Shown: positions 17,901-31,617 of the stretch, piece after piece
Position numbering within the stretch: position 1 is the first letter of the stretch
How the letters are laid out: the number at the start of each line of letters is the position of its first letter
NCBI GenBank assembly: GCA_018881555.1
Contig: JACAXG010000069.1
Span: 3,457,403-3,521,402 of the forward strand
DNA from: Amblyornis subalaris
Taxonomy: Eukaryota > Chordata > Aves > Passeriformes > Ptilonorhynchidae
Length of the DNA: 64,000 bases
Reading direction: 5' to 3'
Made by a program: the position numbers and the translations under genes
The notes under the pieces: model-generated
What the model saw: only the letters and a program-made list of their open reading frames with translations
Database searches by the model: none
What the model was told of the DNA's origin: nothing

Positions 17901-19280
17901 TGTTTGTGATTGTCTCTATATTCCATCCTTTATAAGAAGATGGGTTTAATTTCTTTTCCAAGCAGTTGCAATAAAGAATATTGCACAAGACCAGATACTG
18001 CAAAGCTAAATTTCAGTGAATGGGTCCTTTACTTTTCCTTCAATGAATACAATGTCTGAGGCTAATTTAACATCAAATGAGCTAGAAAGTAACTCTGAAA
18101 CCAAATGCTGGTTCTGCGCCACACAGAGATAGCAAGGTCGAAGAGGTTCAGAAATCTGCTCTCCAAATCCTTGTTCACCAGAATTATTATGGTAAAATCC
18201 TTGACGATGGTCACACACTTAGAACAGAGGAGCATCAGGCAAAGGGGGAATGGACTGGACACGTGGAGAAGGGAGAAGAGACAACAAAGGATCCTTATTC
18301 TGCAAGCACATCCCTTTTAACAAATACACATCTCCAGCAAACAAAATTCTATTTATCAATACTTTTCATGAAAGATTTGAGAAAAGGGATGTGCTAGTGA
18401 ACAAAAGTATATACCAAGAGCTGCTAGCCCTTAGATTTTCTTCTCCAGATAAAACAACTGAACTGGAATGTCAGTTAGTATCGCAATTTTGCAATTATTT
18501 TATTTCAGTAGTCTCTTCTGAGGACAGCTGAAAGCAACTGAAAAGTTGTTGAAAACTAACTTTTTCTTCATTTTGTGATTCTGAATTTCTAATTGCCAGT
18601 GAATATTTAAACTAGAATAAAATCTTATTTTGAAGAAAAGCCCAAATATTACCATTATCAGTATCTCAAATAGCAAAAAGAAAAAATGGAGAAGGTAAAA
18701 AGAGCAGCTAGCCTGTCTGAATGTTAAAAGAGTTACAGTGTTTTGCTTTCAATTACAACGAATCATACAGAACTTCTATTTCTAGTACCAGGAACCAACA
18801 AACACATAACTGCTGGTTAGGAAATCAATAAGTTTTAGGTGATGAAGCAAAATGTTCTGAAGAGCTACTACAAACTGAAAAATGCACGCTTCCCATCCAT
18901 CTAAACCCATGTAATGATACTAATGGCATAAATACAGTGCAATATTTTACTCTTGAAATTAATAATCATAAGAAAGTTGCAAATGCACAATATCAGTAAC
19001 AAAGTCATAGGGTCATCTTACTGACATAGGGAGAAACTGTGGGGGAGGGAAGTATTTCTGTGGTGCAAAAGCTGTTTGGACAAGATGAAAAGCTGTGATG
19101 GCTTTACAAAATGTCATTTCCTAGTTATTCATTTCCAGCCTTTTTCAAGAATGGATATTCCAAGGAGAAAAATACATTGCTTCACAGCTGTGAACATCCT
19201 GCTTGCCAAAAATGCAAATGTAATTACTGTCTGTGAATCAAAGAAAAATTGTGGCACTGCTGATAAATATGAGCAAGGCC
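11951..19280. other. PDE4D intron, no gene seen
   Basis: About 7.3 kb of intron. It has A-rich and purine-rich simple stretches (for example 16505-16545 and 16850-16930, both rich in AAAC or AAAAC units) and slightly GC-richer islands near 15480-15560, 16100-16350 and 17290-17420. Open frames at 12056-12385, 17036-17458 and 18250-18531 have no recognisable domain; the 17 kb one depends on a Lys-rich A-tract. Confidence 0.65.
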
Positions 19281-19440
19281 CGAACCCTGGCACGTTCACC
19301 CCATCCCTGGAAGTCTTCAGGGCTGTGTTGGATGGGGCTGTGGTAGTGTGTACTGGAGGGAAGGTGTCTCTGCCCGTGACAGGGAGGTTGGAGATAGATG
19401 AAGTCCCTTCCATCACAAACTGTCCTAAGATTCTATGGCT
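19281..19440 (+). mobile_element. CR1 LINE 3' terminal fragment, plus strand
   Basis: A short copy of only the CR1 3' end. It reads CCTGGAAGTCTTCAGGGCTG, then GTTGGATGGGGCTGTGG, a GGTGTCTCTGCCCGTGAC segment, GTTGGAGATAGATGA, and AGTCCCTTCCATCACAA, closing with AAGATTCTATGGCT. This is the usual order of the terminal CR1 region. It is diverged from the others and opposite in orientation to PDE4D. Confidence 0.9.
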
Positions 19441-22400
19441 TTATGGAAATGTAGGCCTCTAGAGCTGCAATCCCAATTCATTTGGAAGGGTTCTCTTTGC
19501 ATGTTTGTAATAGCAAGAACATCAGTTACAAACTACCAGGATCACAGTTGTAAGAGCAAAAATCCTTTTAATAGGCAATTGTGGTATTTGAGTTGCCACA
19601 AATGTTAAGCCTGTATGAAGGCTGACGCCACCACTAGGAGTTCAAAGAGTGGTTCCTAAAGTTTTCCCAGCTCACATCTCTGACCCTTAAAGAATGGAAA
19701 ACATATGTCAGCAATTAAGTCACTAATCACAGTGTTACCAAGAACAAAAACAGTGCCTGCGCCAATATCAGCTGGGTCGCTTTATATATTTTCTCCAGTG
19801 TCCCAGACCCTACACAGCATCAAACCTAAACAGTCATTTTGGTCACACTGATACCTAGACAAGCAAAGAGCTTTCCTTAACAGCACAGAATTCAGAGCAG
19901 AGCGCACTATCATGTCTTGACTAATGTCAAAGGGGACATTAAAGCAAAGACCAAAACAGAGATTATCTTGGCCAATGTTCCCTAGAGGATAAATCAAAAA
20001 ATAAACTTTTGCAGACTAGGCTGGAAAGCGCACAGCTTCAATATCACTGAGCCAGCCAGCATCATTTTCCAGTTCATTAAACAAAGGGCATTTGAACTGT
20101 TTGCTGGAGAACTGATACAGAATAGGTTGAACTTTTAAAAAGTAATTAATTATGCAATTGTAGTGCCTAGCAGGGATCACCAGTAAGCTTTGACCAAGGG
20201 GTCCCACTGGCTTTGATCCAGGTATTCTCTTATCATGCCTTCCAAAGATATTCTAACTTTTAAAAGATCCCTTATGCTGTGTATATTTCCCCTTGAATAT
20301 TGTAATTTCCCCCCCTCCCTCTGAGTCAATTATTCCTTGATTCTTGACAGACTTCCTCTATGTGTGGCTACAAATGAAAGATTATTATCACCAGGATTTC
20401 CTGTAATAACAGGTAACAGTGGTAACAGCCTAGTACACAGTTTTACTGTCTTCTGGTTCTAAATCACAGATTTCTTTCTCTTGTGAAGTGTTTTGAATGA
20501 TCAGCAACTTAAGGCAGACAAAACTATCAAATCAGGACTTAAATATAATAAAGAGAGTGAGAAGGTAGCAATCTAGTCACTCTTTGGACACTGACTGTCT
20601 TCCAGAGCTAATAGAGCAGCTGTAGAAATGGGCCCTGAACAATAAGCAGTAATACTGAAACTCTGGAGGTTTTGGGATACTTACAGTGCAGGTTTTGGTG
20701 AATCATAAGGTGCTGATGAGGGAAACATTACATTTCAAATTTTAAAAGTCTGTTTGCTAAAGCACAAGAAAATAACTGAAAATTATAAAAGGCAATATAA
20801 AGGTGGAGCCAAAATGTTCACTATCCAAGATATAAACCAAAGAACAGCAGAGTGACTTGAGCAGAACATTTTTTCCTTTACCGCAGGAAAGGAACACGTC
20901 TACTATCTCATTATCTTATTCATGCAGAGGTTTATGCTGCAGAATAAAGACAGAAAAGAAGTCAGGGAAACATCATTGCTATCCAATCTGGACAGAAACA
21001 AATCACAATAGTTCCTGACACACACCCAATTCCTTTTTTCAGCCCTGTTCTCTAGAAAGAACACAATCAGAACTGGTTTGACTTTTTCAGAGTCTCTAAG
21101 AAATTAAATTGTGAAACAGTGAGTATTAAAGGGTAAATAAACCTAAAGAAATTTAGAGAAGGAAGGAACAAGAGCCAGAATACAAGCCAGGAATGAAAAG
21201 TTATCAAAACCCATTTTGCTGCTGTAAAAAAGCATTTGCTTAATTTATAGTGTAGATTTTTTTTTTTTTTCCATTTAAATGTTCCCAAGTAAACAAGGTG
21301 CCAGGAAAGGTTTGAACAGAGTCTTTTTGAAACAGCAACCTGTACTGCACGAATTGCTTGATGTCCAGGTGATGAATGACTGGCAAGAGATAAAAAGAAT
21401 AGTAGGAAATCAAATTATTATAGTTTATATGATATTTCAATTTCAGAATTCAGTCCTATTTTAGGAAGAAAGTAATGTAAAATTGAAGAATATATGAAGA
21501 AAACCTGGAACTCTTTTGGAAGCATTAACAGTATCTCCCTAAATGTCTCTTTCAATGTAGCTGCCTACTGCATACTACCTTCAAGCCATGTTTTACAGAA
21601 GCATGCTCAAATGGAACAATGTTTGTACATTTTTAACTGCTTTCACATCACTGAAAATGCTTTGAAGAAAATTTTTGCTACAATGAAAGTGGGTGGAAAA
21701 AGCAACTTCATTCTCCACCATCAGGAAGGGATCCCTTCAGGGCCTTAGTTCCATTTGCAGCCTGTAAGAACATATGGTGGTTTTCACCCCCTTCCATTAC
21801 TGAGCTGCTCAGGCTAGCTCTGTGTGTTTTGGTAGCCAAAAAGAGAATGCAAGGAGAGTAACAAGGGACTAATTTGGCCTCCACTACTGAAAAACATCTG
21901 TTGATGAGTATAACCAGAACGTCTACCAACTGAGGTACTGATGTTACTGTTGTTCTTTTGAGACCTGACATTTTCATTTGTCATAAGTGAACATGTTCCA
22001 GTTTACATTTATTTACTCTGTCAGAGTTAGCTTAAATAGAAGTCCTACACTCCTAGTGCAAGTGCAGGCCTGCTAACTTTCAAATGTTCATCTTTACTTT
22101 ATCATATTTCTCTCCACAAAATGGGGCTATACCTGCTGACAACATTTTTTATGGTTTCAGATTTAAGAAATGAAAAATAATGATAAATTGCACACAGAAA
22201 TTGGACAAAATCTGTCCAACATTGTGAAACGGCATTTCACTCTATCGAATGTCCTTCCTATATATTTCCTTTTTCCGGTGTACATTTCAACACCAACAGA
22301 TAAAAGCATTATCATACCATCTTTATGCAAAGCATGCAAAGCAAATATACACATGAATCAAGAATCAGAAGTAAATGAAAAAATTTTTCTTTTTTTAAAA

Positions 22401-25400
22401 AAGTCCCCAACGTCACTTGGCAGAACATGAAAAAAAATTTTTTTTGTAGATCACACAGGGAAAATCAACAGCACAGGTTTGCACAGATGTCTGAACTTGG
22501 AGGCCAGGCTCCCCAGCAGTCCCTGGGGAGAGAGCTGATGGGAAAGCTGTGAACACCTGTCTGTGTTAGGATGTCACTCCTGATTTTCTGAACAGCCCTC
22601 CGGATTTATATGAATTCCTCTGTTGACTATGCAAGCATAGGTGGTGGGATTGTTTTAAGATGGTGAGATTTTAAAAAAAAAAAAAACAGATCTTTTTCTC
22701 ACCTTTTAATTTTTGAAATTTACAGTCTTTACTGTAATCATTAAATCTTTAATTTTTAAATGCGAGACCTGAGAATGACTATTAGACTTGAGTTTATATA
22801 AAAATTACACAAGCTATAAAGTAATAGAAGAGGATACATTTTTATGAAAGAAAAATACTTGGCTGGAACAAAAGTTAGAATTGGGAAAAGAAAAAAGTAA
22901 GTATGCATACAATTTAATTCAGACACACTTTAGGATGGCACACAATGATAGCAGCAAGACTAAGAAGTAATAAGACAGAGAGATTCACTTATGGAAATGT
23001 GATGCACTTCACTTGGTCATATAGAACATATAAGGAGTACTGGCTTTATCACACTGTGGCATGTCACATTAAATATGAAGATATATAATTTGTGAGAGGT
23101 ATATGAAATTTTCAGTTCACTGGACACACTTGGAAAATACACAGATACAAACAAGGAAACTGCAAGTAATAGTGTATAATACAGATGGTATGTTTTAAGT
23201 AGATACGTACGTTTCCACAAAAGCACTTTTGACTAACTTTATGGGCATCACACATCTAAAGTGCAAATACACTAAAAGGATCAAACTGATTAGAACATAT
23301 CTGTACTCATAATACAGCAATAAATGTGTTACACAGTACAGGAGATGTTGAACAAGGAACAATGAAAGCTGAAGTAACACAATTGCTCAGTTTCAGACAT
23401 AAAAAGACCTATTTTATACCTGGAAGTTTTGAAGGCAAAAATTGAAACCAACATTTTTTTCATGAAACAAAGTTAACATTATGAAAATAACTGTTTTGTT
23501 GCAATCTCACACAGGTAAGTTTTAATGATATTCAAATGAGGAAGGCTATTTCAAACTCAGTTGGAAAGGAAGATTTAAATTCCAATAAGAAGGACAGAAA
23601 ATGTGCAAATGAGGGAAGTAAAAATAGCTATAGAGTCAGAACCCAATAATAAGGCATATGTATAGACTAGGACAAGAGAAAAATAGATGTTGGTTGAGCT
23701 GAGGAAAGACTACATATCAAACGAGAGCCGTGCTCACCAGCTTTAAATCACTAAATGTAGAAATGTCCGAGACAATAAAGATGATTATGAATATAAAACT
23801 CTGAGAAGAAGACGATCTTATATAACTGATTTGTGTAGGGGACGCTTCAGGGCAGCAGCAACCAAGGAGCTTTCGTAGTGACTGGCTGTTTTTTTCTCAA
23901 TATGTACCTCTTGGAAAGAATTTCCTAAAAGTGCTTCCTGTAATCTGCCCTGATGTGCATGTGGGTGGATGCTGGCAGCGGCTATGAGATGTAGTACAAC
24001 ACCACGTGGAATTAGTCACTGGGGTTCAAAAAGCAGCCTGTCGTGGTGTCAGGGGGTTAACTGGCCTCCTTACAGCGTCATCCCGCCAGCTCCCGGGGCA
24101 GGACAGTTTCTGAATGTTTCTGAAGCAATCTCCTTTTTTTTAAATGCTTAACACTTCCATAGAAGAAGAAAAGTATTTCTTAAATAACTAAAGAGAAAAC
24201 TGTTTTTGAATTAATGCATGAGGTTTAGAGTATGTTAGTATTCGAGTGTATTTATAACAGCACCACCAAGTGCTGTTATAAAACTAGCAAATGAAACAGA
24301 GAAGCAACAAATTTAAGTCATGAGTTCCTCCCTGTGCTTCTCAAATCCTCAAAAATGAGGTCAGATGAACAAATCCATTTCTGCAATTTAGGTTCTAAAA
24401 CTGTTCTGTCTTTTTGTACATTTTAGGTCTGGGAAGCTTTCACGAATTTTGATGAAAGAAAAAGTATTTGGAAGGTCATATAATAATATACTATGCACCT
24501 ATATAAGTCGTGAATGCACCAATCTTCACAGAATGAGCAATGGTAACAAATAAAGGAGTGCAGAAATCTACTTCTGGTTTTGTAATGTGACTTAAGAAAC
24601 ATGTTCTAGTGCATATTAATCTGAATTAAAAACCACTATAGCTGAAATCTGATGGGAATTGCAGTAATGAGATTGCATCATTTATGCTGTCATTAGAATG
24701 ATGACATCACTGCTCAGTGATTTGGCCACATTTTGATTGATAGGTCCTTTCACTATTATATTTAGCCTAAGTAGTTGGTTTATTCTTGCTGCTGTGTTCT
24801 AATACTTTCCATTCCATACTGAGCTTACCTTATTTTACATGAATACTCTCCTTATATTATAAGATAATATTAAAACTACTAAATATTAAAGCATGTATTC
24901 TGTGTAAGTTGAGTTAGTTGCATTAGAAAGAACTCATCTGGCTATATGTGCAGGTGTCCATACAGAAGTTAGATTTTATTTACATGTATTATTTATGTTG
25001 AGTGGAGCTTAGGCTGATAAAATCAGTGACATCAAGAGCACATCTCTTTCTGAGGCAGACATCTGAAATATGTGATGTAAGTCATACCTTGAGAGCAGGT
25101 ATTTCTCTCCACCAAGAGCAAGAGGTTACTAGTTCAGGTATGATAAACATCTATCTTTAGGTGAGCTGAATCCCATCTGTTATGCCTTACACTGTAATTG
25201 TGCTTCTCAAAATACAAGATAGGAAGAAAGGTGGAACATTATTGAAAAAAATGCAACCAACTGGTTCAGACGCAGTGTAAGGGAAGGCAATAAAAGGGAG
25301 AGGATTTCTATTGTGGAACCTCAACATTGATCCAGGTTTGGACTACCTTCTATCCTCACTTGAACCAGCTGTAAACGGATTTTTGGTCATTCAGGTTGAG

Positions 25401-25879
25401 CTGTCAAGTGAACTCCCCATGAAGCTTGTTGCCCTCTCCCTTATTTTACACTAGGGACAGATGCTGAAGTGCCACATTTTCACTGGGCCTCGTGGTCCAG
25501 TTAGATTTGAACAGAGCTTTGTCCACAAGCTGATAACACGCAGATGAGCTCAAGGAGAAGCTGTGAGAACTGTGCTGTAAAGACAAGATTATATTTTCAG
25601 GAAAACTGAAAGCGGATTGTTAATACACTCAAGAGAGTGGCAGAGGACTACACATTGTGTGCTTGCATGTGGTGGAGAATATTACATATGTTTGTCTGGA
25701 TGGAGCTTGAAAGAAAGTGTCTCTGAGGAAGTGCCTGTCTTTCCTGGCGTCAAACTTGGCAATTTTTTCTGTTTGGCATGGTTTGCAATATTTGTTTGTT
25801 TAAAAAAACCCCACATTTGTTATTTCAAGACAGCAGTTCTTATCACATTAATGTTAAAGTAATTGGATTTTATGTTGGC
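19441..25879. other. PDE4D intron, no gene seen; one strong hairpin
   Basis: About 6.4 kb of AT-rich intron. It has homopolymer runs near 21258 and 22672, and a perfect 13-bp inverted repeat at 24251-24282. A 66-bp GC-rich piece near 24041-24110 starts TGTCGTGGTG and ends GCAGGACA and could be LTR-derived. No RNA gene or coding exon is recognised. Confidence 0.65.
24251..24282. repeat. Perfect 13-bp inverted repeat (hairpin)
   Basis: TTTATAACAGCAC at 24251-24263 is exactly complementary to GTGCTGTTATAAA at 24270-24282, with a 6-base loop CACCAA. A transcript from either strand could fold into a short hairpin. No flanking duplication or longer homology arms are evident. Confidence 0.9.
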
Positions 25880-26672
25880 AAGTCTAATACTTCTGCTCTA
25901 AAAAAATACAGAGATGGGAACATGCCAAAAGATTTTATTGGCTAGAAAAACCAGAAAAAATTATTTAAAATCACGAACTCAACTTGAAATGGCATTAAAA
26001 AAAGCTAACAGCATACTGGACATCATCAACAAAGGTGCTGAGAAAAAAAGCAGACATAATTCTACCACAGTGTAAGGACTTTGGTGTGTTCACATCTTGG
26101 ATAATGCCTGCCATCTGGTCTCTGTATTTCGAGGACACAGTGGTGTTTAAGGAAATACAACGAATGGGAACTAAAATGATCAAGGGATGGGGCAGCAGCC
26201 TGTTTAGGAAAATATAAGAAGGCTACAACTTTTCAGTTTCTACAGGAAAAGGCTGAGGAGGTTGTGACCGAACTTTACAGAATTGTGAAGCTGGTGGATA
26301 AGTGAATGCAGAGTCTTTCATGAAATGCCACAGTGACAGAACTAATTTTAAAGCACGGTAAAGAAAGCAGCTTTCCTACATAGGCAGAAAGGTTGTCAGA
26401 AGGCTGTAGGAGAAGACAGTTTGCCAGCAAATTCAGAAAAGACATTAGGCAAATCTGTGGGCAAATAGGTAGACAGATGACCTGAAAAAGAGAACAGGCC
26501 AGCATGAACCCTGTAACATCCCTAATACAACACCAGTAACTGCTGGGCAATATGATGGGAACAAACTGCGGAGATTGGACTGGCATCAGGTTTTCCTGTT
26601 GCTGCAGGTGAGTACAGGATACTAGGTTTGGAAGACTACTGGTCAGGCCCAGTAGGACATGTCTTATTTTGT
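25880..26672 (+). mobile_element. Ancient CR1-type LINE relic, plus strand
   Basis: A heavily diverged CR1 copy of an older type than the others. The sense strand shows the KKANSILDIIN segment at about 25995-26030, a shadow of the LFSVSTGKG segment near 26236-26255, and the FTELWSW-like region after it. It ends with GTACAGGATACTAGGTTTGG, then ACTACTGGTCAGGCCCAGTA and a CTTATTTTGTT tail. That resembles the ACTGGTCTGACCCAGTATGG end I associate with deep amniote CR1 lineages rather than with the octamer-tailed avian ones. Many stops and frame changes are present. The 5' limit is uncertain. Confidence 0.7.
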
Positions 26673-29600
26673 TAGAAAATAGACTACTTGATAATTTCAG
26701 AAGCCACTCTTAAGTCATTGACAAAACAGCATTTGTTCCCCTTTCGTTTTGTAAAAACAATACTGTTTAACCTATCACACTCTGGAAAATACTGTCCTGT
26801 TGACTATGTAGACTTCCTCATTAGCACTGACACAATAAATAAAAGCATATATGCCACCCTGAATTTCTATGGTTGTCATGATTTGAGGCCCATACTGCTT
26901 GCTAAAGCCTATTTTTCTTAAGCAAGTCACCTATGAATTTGATCAAAGTCAGACTTCATGTAGGAAAGGTCATCCATAGCTTGCAGGCTTTCCTCAACAT
27001 TCAGAATCCCACAGTTCTACACGTGATATTTGGTACTTCAGTCTCTGCCCACGAGTTTGGACGGAGTGCAGCTTGCATTGAACTTTCCCAGTGAACTGTG
27101 TCCAATACCTGCTCTTACTAAAAGAGCAATTGGATATTATGTGAGGTCCCAACCCTTTTTTGTTTAAGAGTAGTTTCATAAGATATGGCAACAAGGGACA
27201 AGTAATATCACCGACAATGCCTAACACAAACAATCATTATACTGGAGAGGAAAAAAGATTCACCCAAAACAGAAATAAAAAACCTTAACCTTTTAGCAGC
27301 CAAGTCATACAAATGTTGTTAATATTGTTCACAGTTCCAATTACACATTTACATTCTCTGCCGTGTAGACAAAGATTCCTTCAAGGAATACCCTGGTTTT
27401 GCTCTTGATCTCACCAGCACTGGGATTCTTAGTCTGGAAGTCAGCAGCTAACTTTAAATATAGGTCTGATAACAATAACCTAGAGGTATATGACTCATTC
27501 AGTATCATTTGTTATATATATTCATCATCTTTGTACTGGCTATAGGCTTGCTAGCACCAAGGGATTAACCAAGGAACCGAATGGTTTTGGGATGGCCAGT
27601 CCTTAAGCAGTGTGATGTGGCCACGGCTTCCTCTTGTCAGACATGGGAACAAAACGACTGGGTCGCACTTATGGCAGAGTTCCACTTTGTGGTACCTTTA
27701 AGTCAGTAAGGCAGTGCAGTTACCTGAGGTCAGCACAGCTGAATGTCAACTCATTCTTTTGTTCTAGCTCTTCTGCCCCAGAAACAACACTATTCACTAA
27801 TGTCAAGCCACAAGTACTTTATTGTCTCCATTCAATAAAACTTTTATTAAGCATCCCTCTTGTGACCCACATATTAAGGGTACCGTCATGGAAAGTCCAT
27901 ACAATAGATCAGTTTTTTTCCACTTATCTATAAATATATTATAGACTGAGAAATCTGTACTTGACAAAATCCTTCAGTAATTTCCAATATACCGAACTTC
28001 ACCATATTGCAGACAAGCAATATCACCCACTTCTAGAGCTAAGTAAGAACAGATGCATTGTTTACATAATACCACAGACTGAATCACTGAAGACCTCTCC
28101 TCTCAGGGGCACTGGGGAGGCTGTGCCCTTTGCAGATCAATCAGCCCTACGTTCCAAACCCAGAAAAGCCCAGATTGGCATACATTACAAAATATAAATA
28201 AAACCCAGTCATGCCAACTCACAAAGTAAACAGGTAACTATCTCCAGCCACATCATGCAGAAAGGATTGTAGCAAAAAGCTGACAATACTCCTGGAATTT
28301 ATAAGCCCTTTTCGCTAGTTATATCTATCATGAAAAACAAAGGCAGCTCTAAAATCTGATTAGCTGCACCATCTCCAGCCAGTAAGCTCTTGTCCAACAA
28401 CTCTGGCTTCTTGCTTGACTTGCCATCAGTTATTCATTTAAACCTCTAAAATTTTAATTCGGTTCATCCAAATTATTTTGCTTTTTTTAAAAGTTCAAAC
28501 TTTTCTTTCATTACAAAAGAAAAAAAATCAACAGAAGTGTGACATTTTCTTTGGAACACTATTGCTTTATTCTTCAATGGCAAATAGTCAAGAAAATGGA
28601 GTCATATTCTCATTTAAATGCTTGTACTTCCATCTCAGACAAAGTTTAACCTACTGTGAGTTTCCTTACTTCCTCGTTATTTCTTCTCTGGAATAAAAAG
28701 ACTTATCAATTTTCCTAGTTGAAAACTCTGCACAATCATTTATCCCTTCTAGACTATTCTCCAGAAACTTTCTGATTTAAAACTACACTTCACAATCACA
28801 CCCTGAATTGCAGAATAAGAAGGAGAGAGTGGTAGTATTGAGCAGCATTAACGTAAGAGGTAATAGCCCTTATATGAGTCACTTTCTTGTTTTGCATAAA
28901 TACTAACCATCTGCTTTTACTTCAATCACCATAACATCAGGATAAATTTTCCAAGGTGCATCAGAAAGGGAAGGTTTGCCTACAGATCCTACCATGACAC
29001 CAAACAGCAGCCATTCCTAACCCAACCAGTTTTACAAGGGGAGGCATCAGCACAGCCTAGGCTCACCTGCATCTGCTCAAAGTCAGCTGGTGTACCCATC
29101 ACAGCACATCACCAGTGGAGATACCCCTTGGATGCTTTGTAATATTGATACTGAAAAGCATATCATGATTTTAGCACACACATTTTTTTACCCCAAACTT
29201 ACTATATCTTTTGGACAGAGAGTGAGTGTGATTTCAGGACACCAAGAGTAGAGGTTCTTCTGTCTTGTCTTTACATCTTTTTCTATCATCTCACTGGTCT
29301 CTGTGTGATGGGAGCCTGGTTTCTGATCTTCATGGGACCTTTGTTCACATGGGAAACTACAGTGGAAAAAAACCCCAGGATCATTTTTTCTCAAAACCCT
29401 GTAAGAGGGGTATCCATACTTTAAAATAGTCCTGTCTCTCAAGTCCCTGTGTTTTTGAGACCCATGTTCTCCTTCCTCCCAGGCACTCCTTCTCCTCCTT
29501 GATCCGCAGGATCACTATGTTAAGAGATACAGAACAGAGAATTATGTGGTGTAGCTCTTCCTGTCTGCTGGCCTGAACACCTACCAGTGCTCCCGATTAA

Positions 29601-31617
29601 TCACGTTACTTGTCCCTAATCATTAATACTCTGGCAAGACTATAGTCTTACTATTCTGTCCCAGAGAACTGCAGGAAGGTGCTGACCCACGAGTACAAAC
29701 CCACAGACTCTGGTGATTAACCACACCAACTGAACTCAGGCAGGTGATTTGGAAATTCGTCCTGCTCAGGCCCACCTTGAAGGTTGCTTGATTGGGTGAC
29801 GTGGGTAGAGTGGGCTGGCCTCAGCTACCACCTCTCTGGAGGTGGCCAGGAGCTGAGCTTGGTGTGCGTAGCCAGCACTTCCCTCCAATTCTCTCCTTTC
29901 TCTGCACTCCGTTTTGCCTCTGGTTGGGACATGACCTCCCTGGCTTTGCTCCACACTGCCAGAGAACAGCATGTACCTCGTCTAGTATCTCTCCAAGAGC
30001 TACCTCTGAGCTCAGGTAGTGTTTCCAAACGGCAGGGTAGCACAGGAGTCACAGTTTGCAACTAGCAGAACAGGTATTCTCAGATATCAGATTAGCATTA
30101 TGACTAAAGGCAACAGCAACAAAAGAGGCAGGCAGGTATTTTAGACAGAATACTTGGTATTCCAATCAGTCTGCAACTATCAATTACAATGATTTTTTTC
30201 TTTTAAATTATTTTCTTCCCACAAGAATTAATGGAGGCAGTCAACAACAACAACAAAAAAATAGAAAGGCAGAAGAATTAATCAGAGGTACTAATTTATT
30301 TGCACAGTTGTACGTAATAGCTAAGGTATGTATGTTTTAGCTCACTTCCCTGGAGACACCCTGCAGAGTGTAACACTTTGGCAATATTTAGTTTACTAAC
30401 ATGGTATTGCATTTTAATAAAGAGAGAGAGAAACTACTTATTGCAGTTATTTCAGCAAAATTCTGCCTTAGCAGTTTCTGAGAACAAGTAGGACTATGCT
30501 TTAGCTTGAGTAGAGTACCTATTTAATTTTTTTTTACTACAAAATGGTTTTAGCAAAGGAAAATGGGAAGAAATTACTAACTGCTTTAACAGTAATACTG
30601 ACATGGCTTTAACTCAGAGCCAAAACTATTTGAAACTTAAAGTTTTTAATAGGCTGATTTCCAATTAACTGGATGTATTTCCTCACAAAGAAATGTATTT
30701 AGTTACTGGTCTATCCCACAGCAATGTATCAGCCATTTATATCTAAACAAAAGCTATATTTTAAAATATACCGTTTTATACCTGTAAAATGTAGCTCTGA
30801 ACAATTAGTCTATTATGTGTTTATTAAAATGATGGTGGTTTTATTAAAGACACAGAGAGAGGAAAAAATGTGGGACACATCAAAAAAGTAAAGGGAATTT
30901 ATTTTGAATACTTAATAGAAAGCTGTCCTGTCAGTGCCTATTAAGCTTTAAAAAACATAAGGTTCTCACAAGAAAAAATAGAGTTATTCAGAAGACAGAA
31001 CTTTGCTGATTGCTAACTGAAAAAATCTGCAAGACAATGGTACAAAGAGATCCCTATCACAGGCTACTTCTATTCCTCTAAGCCTCAGAGAGGAGGGAAA
31101 ACACATAAAGTATAATGCAGCACAGTCTCACACATGCTGCTACAAAGTCTGCTTCTTTCCAGGACACATCTCTACCAGTCAGTCTATTTATGCAGCAAAA
31201 CTACATGTAAGCATCCCAAAATAGCTCGCACAAACTATAACTTCATTTTACTCTCCAGCCTCTAGAAATGAAAGCTTTTTATTTTGATTTCTCTTTCTGA
31301 AATAAGTCTACTCAAGATTTTTAGAAGGTATCTGTAAGGGTAAGGATTGAACCTGACTACTGAATGGAAAAAATATATGTAGTGTGTTAAAAAAAGTATG
31401 TCATGGGTGCTCTTTTGAAAAATTGTATACACTGTATTTTGAAATAAAAAGCTACATAATTTTGTTTCTTACTAATATTGTGAAACTCAGCAGCTGAACA
31501 TCTTCCATAACCATGCAAAATCTATCAAGTCAAAATTAAAGCCAGTGGCTTTCTTGGGACATATCTGTGTGTCATAATAGGAAGGAGAGCCTGAAAGAAA
31601 CAAACGAACCACATTAC
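26673..31617. other. PDE4D intron just downstream of the PDE4D9 exon
   Basis: About 4.9 kb. Most is AT-rich and featureless. A distinctly GC-richer block at about 29440-30060 carries C/T-rich stretches and overlapping open frames on both strands (29766-30065). It is not a repeat I can name. The intron starts at 31617 (minus strand) with GTAATG, a usable donor. Confidence 0.65.
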
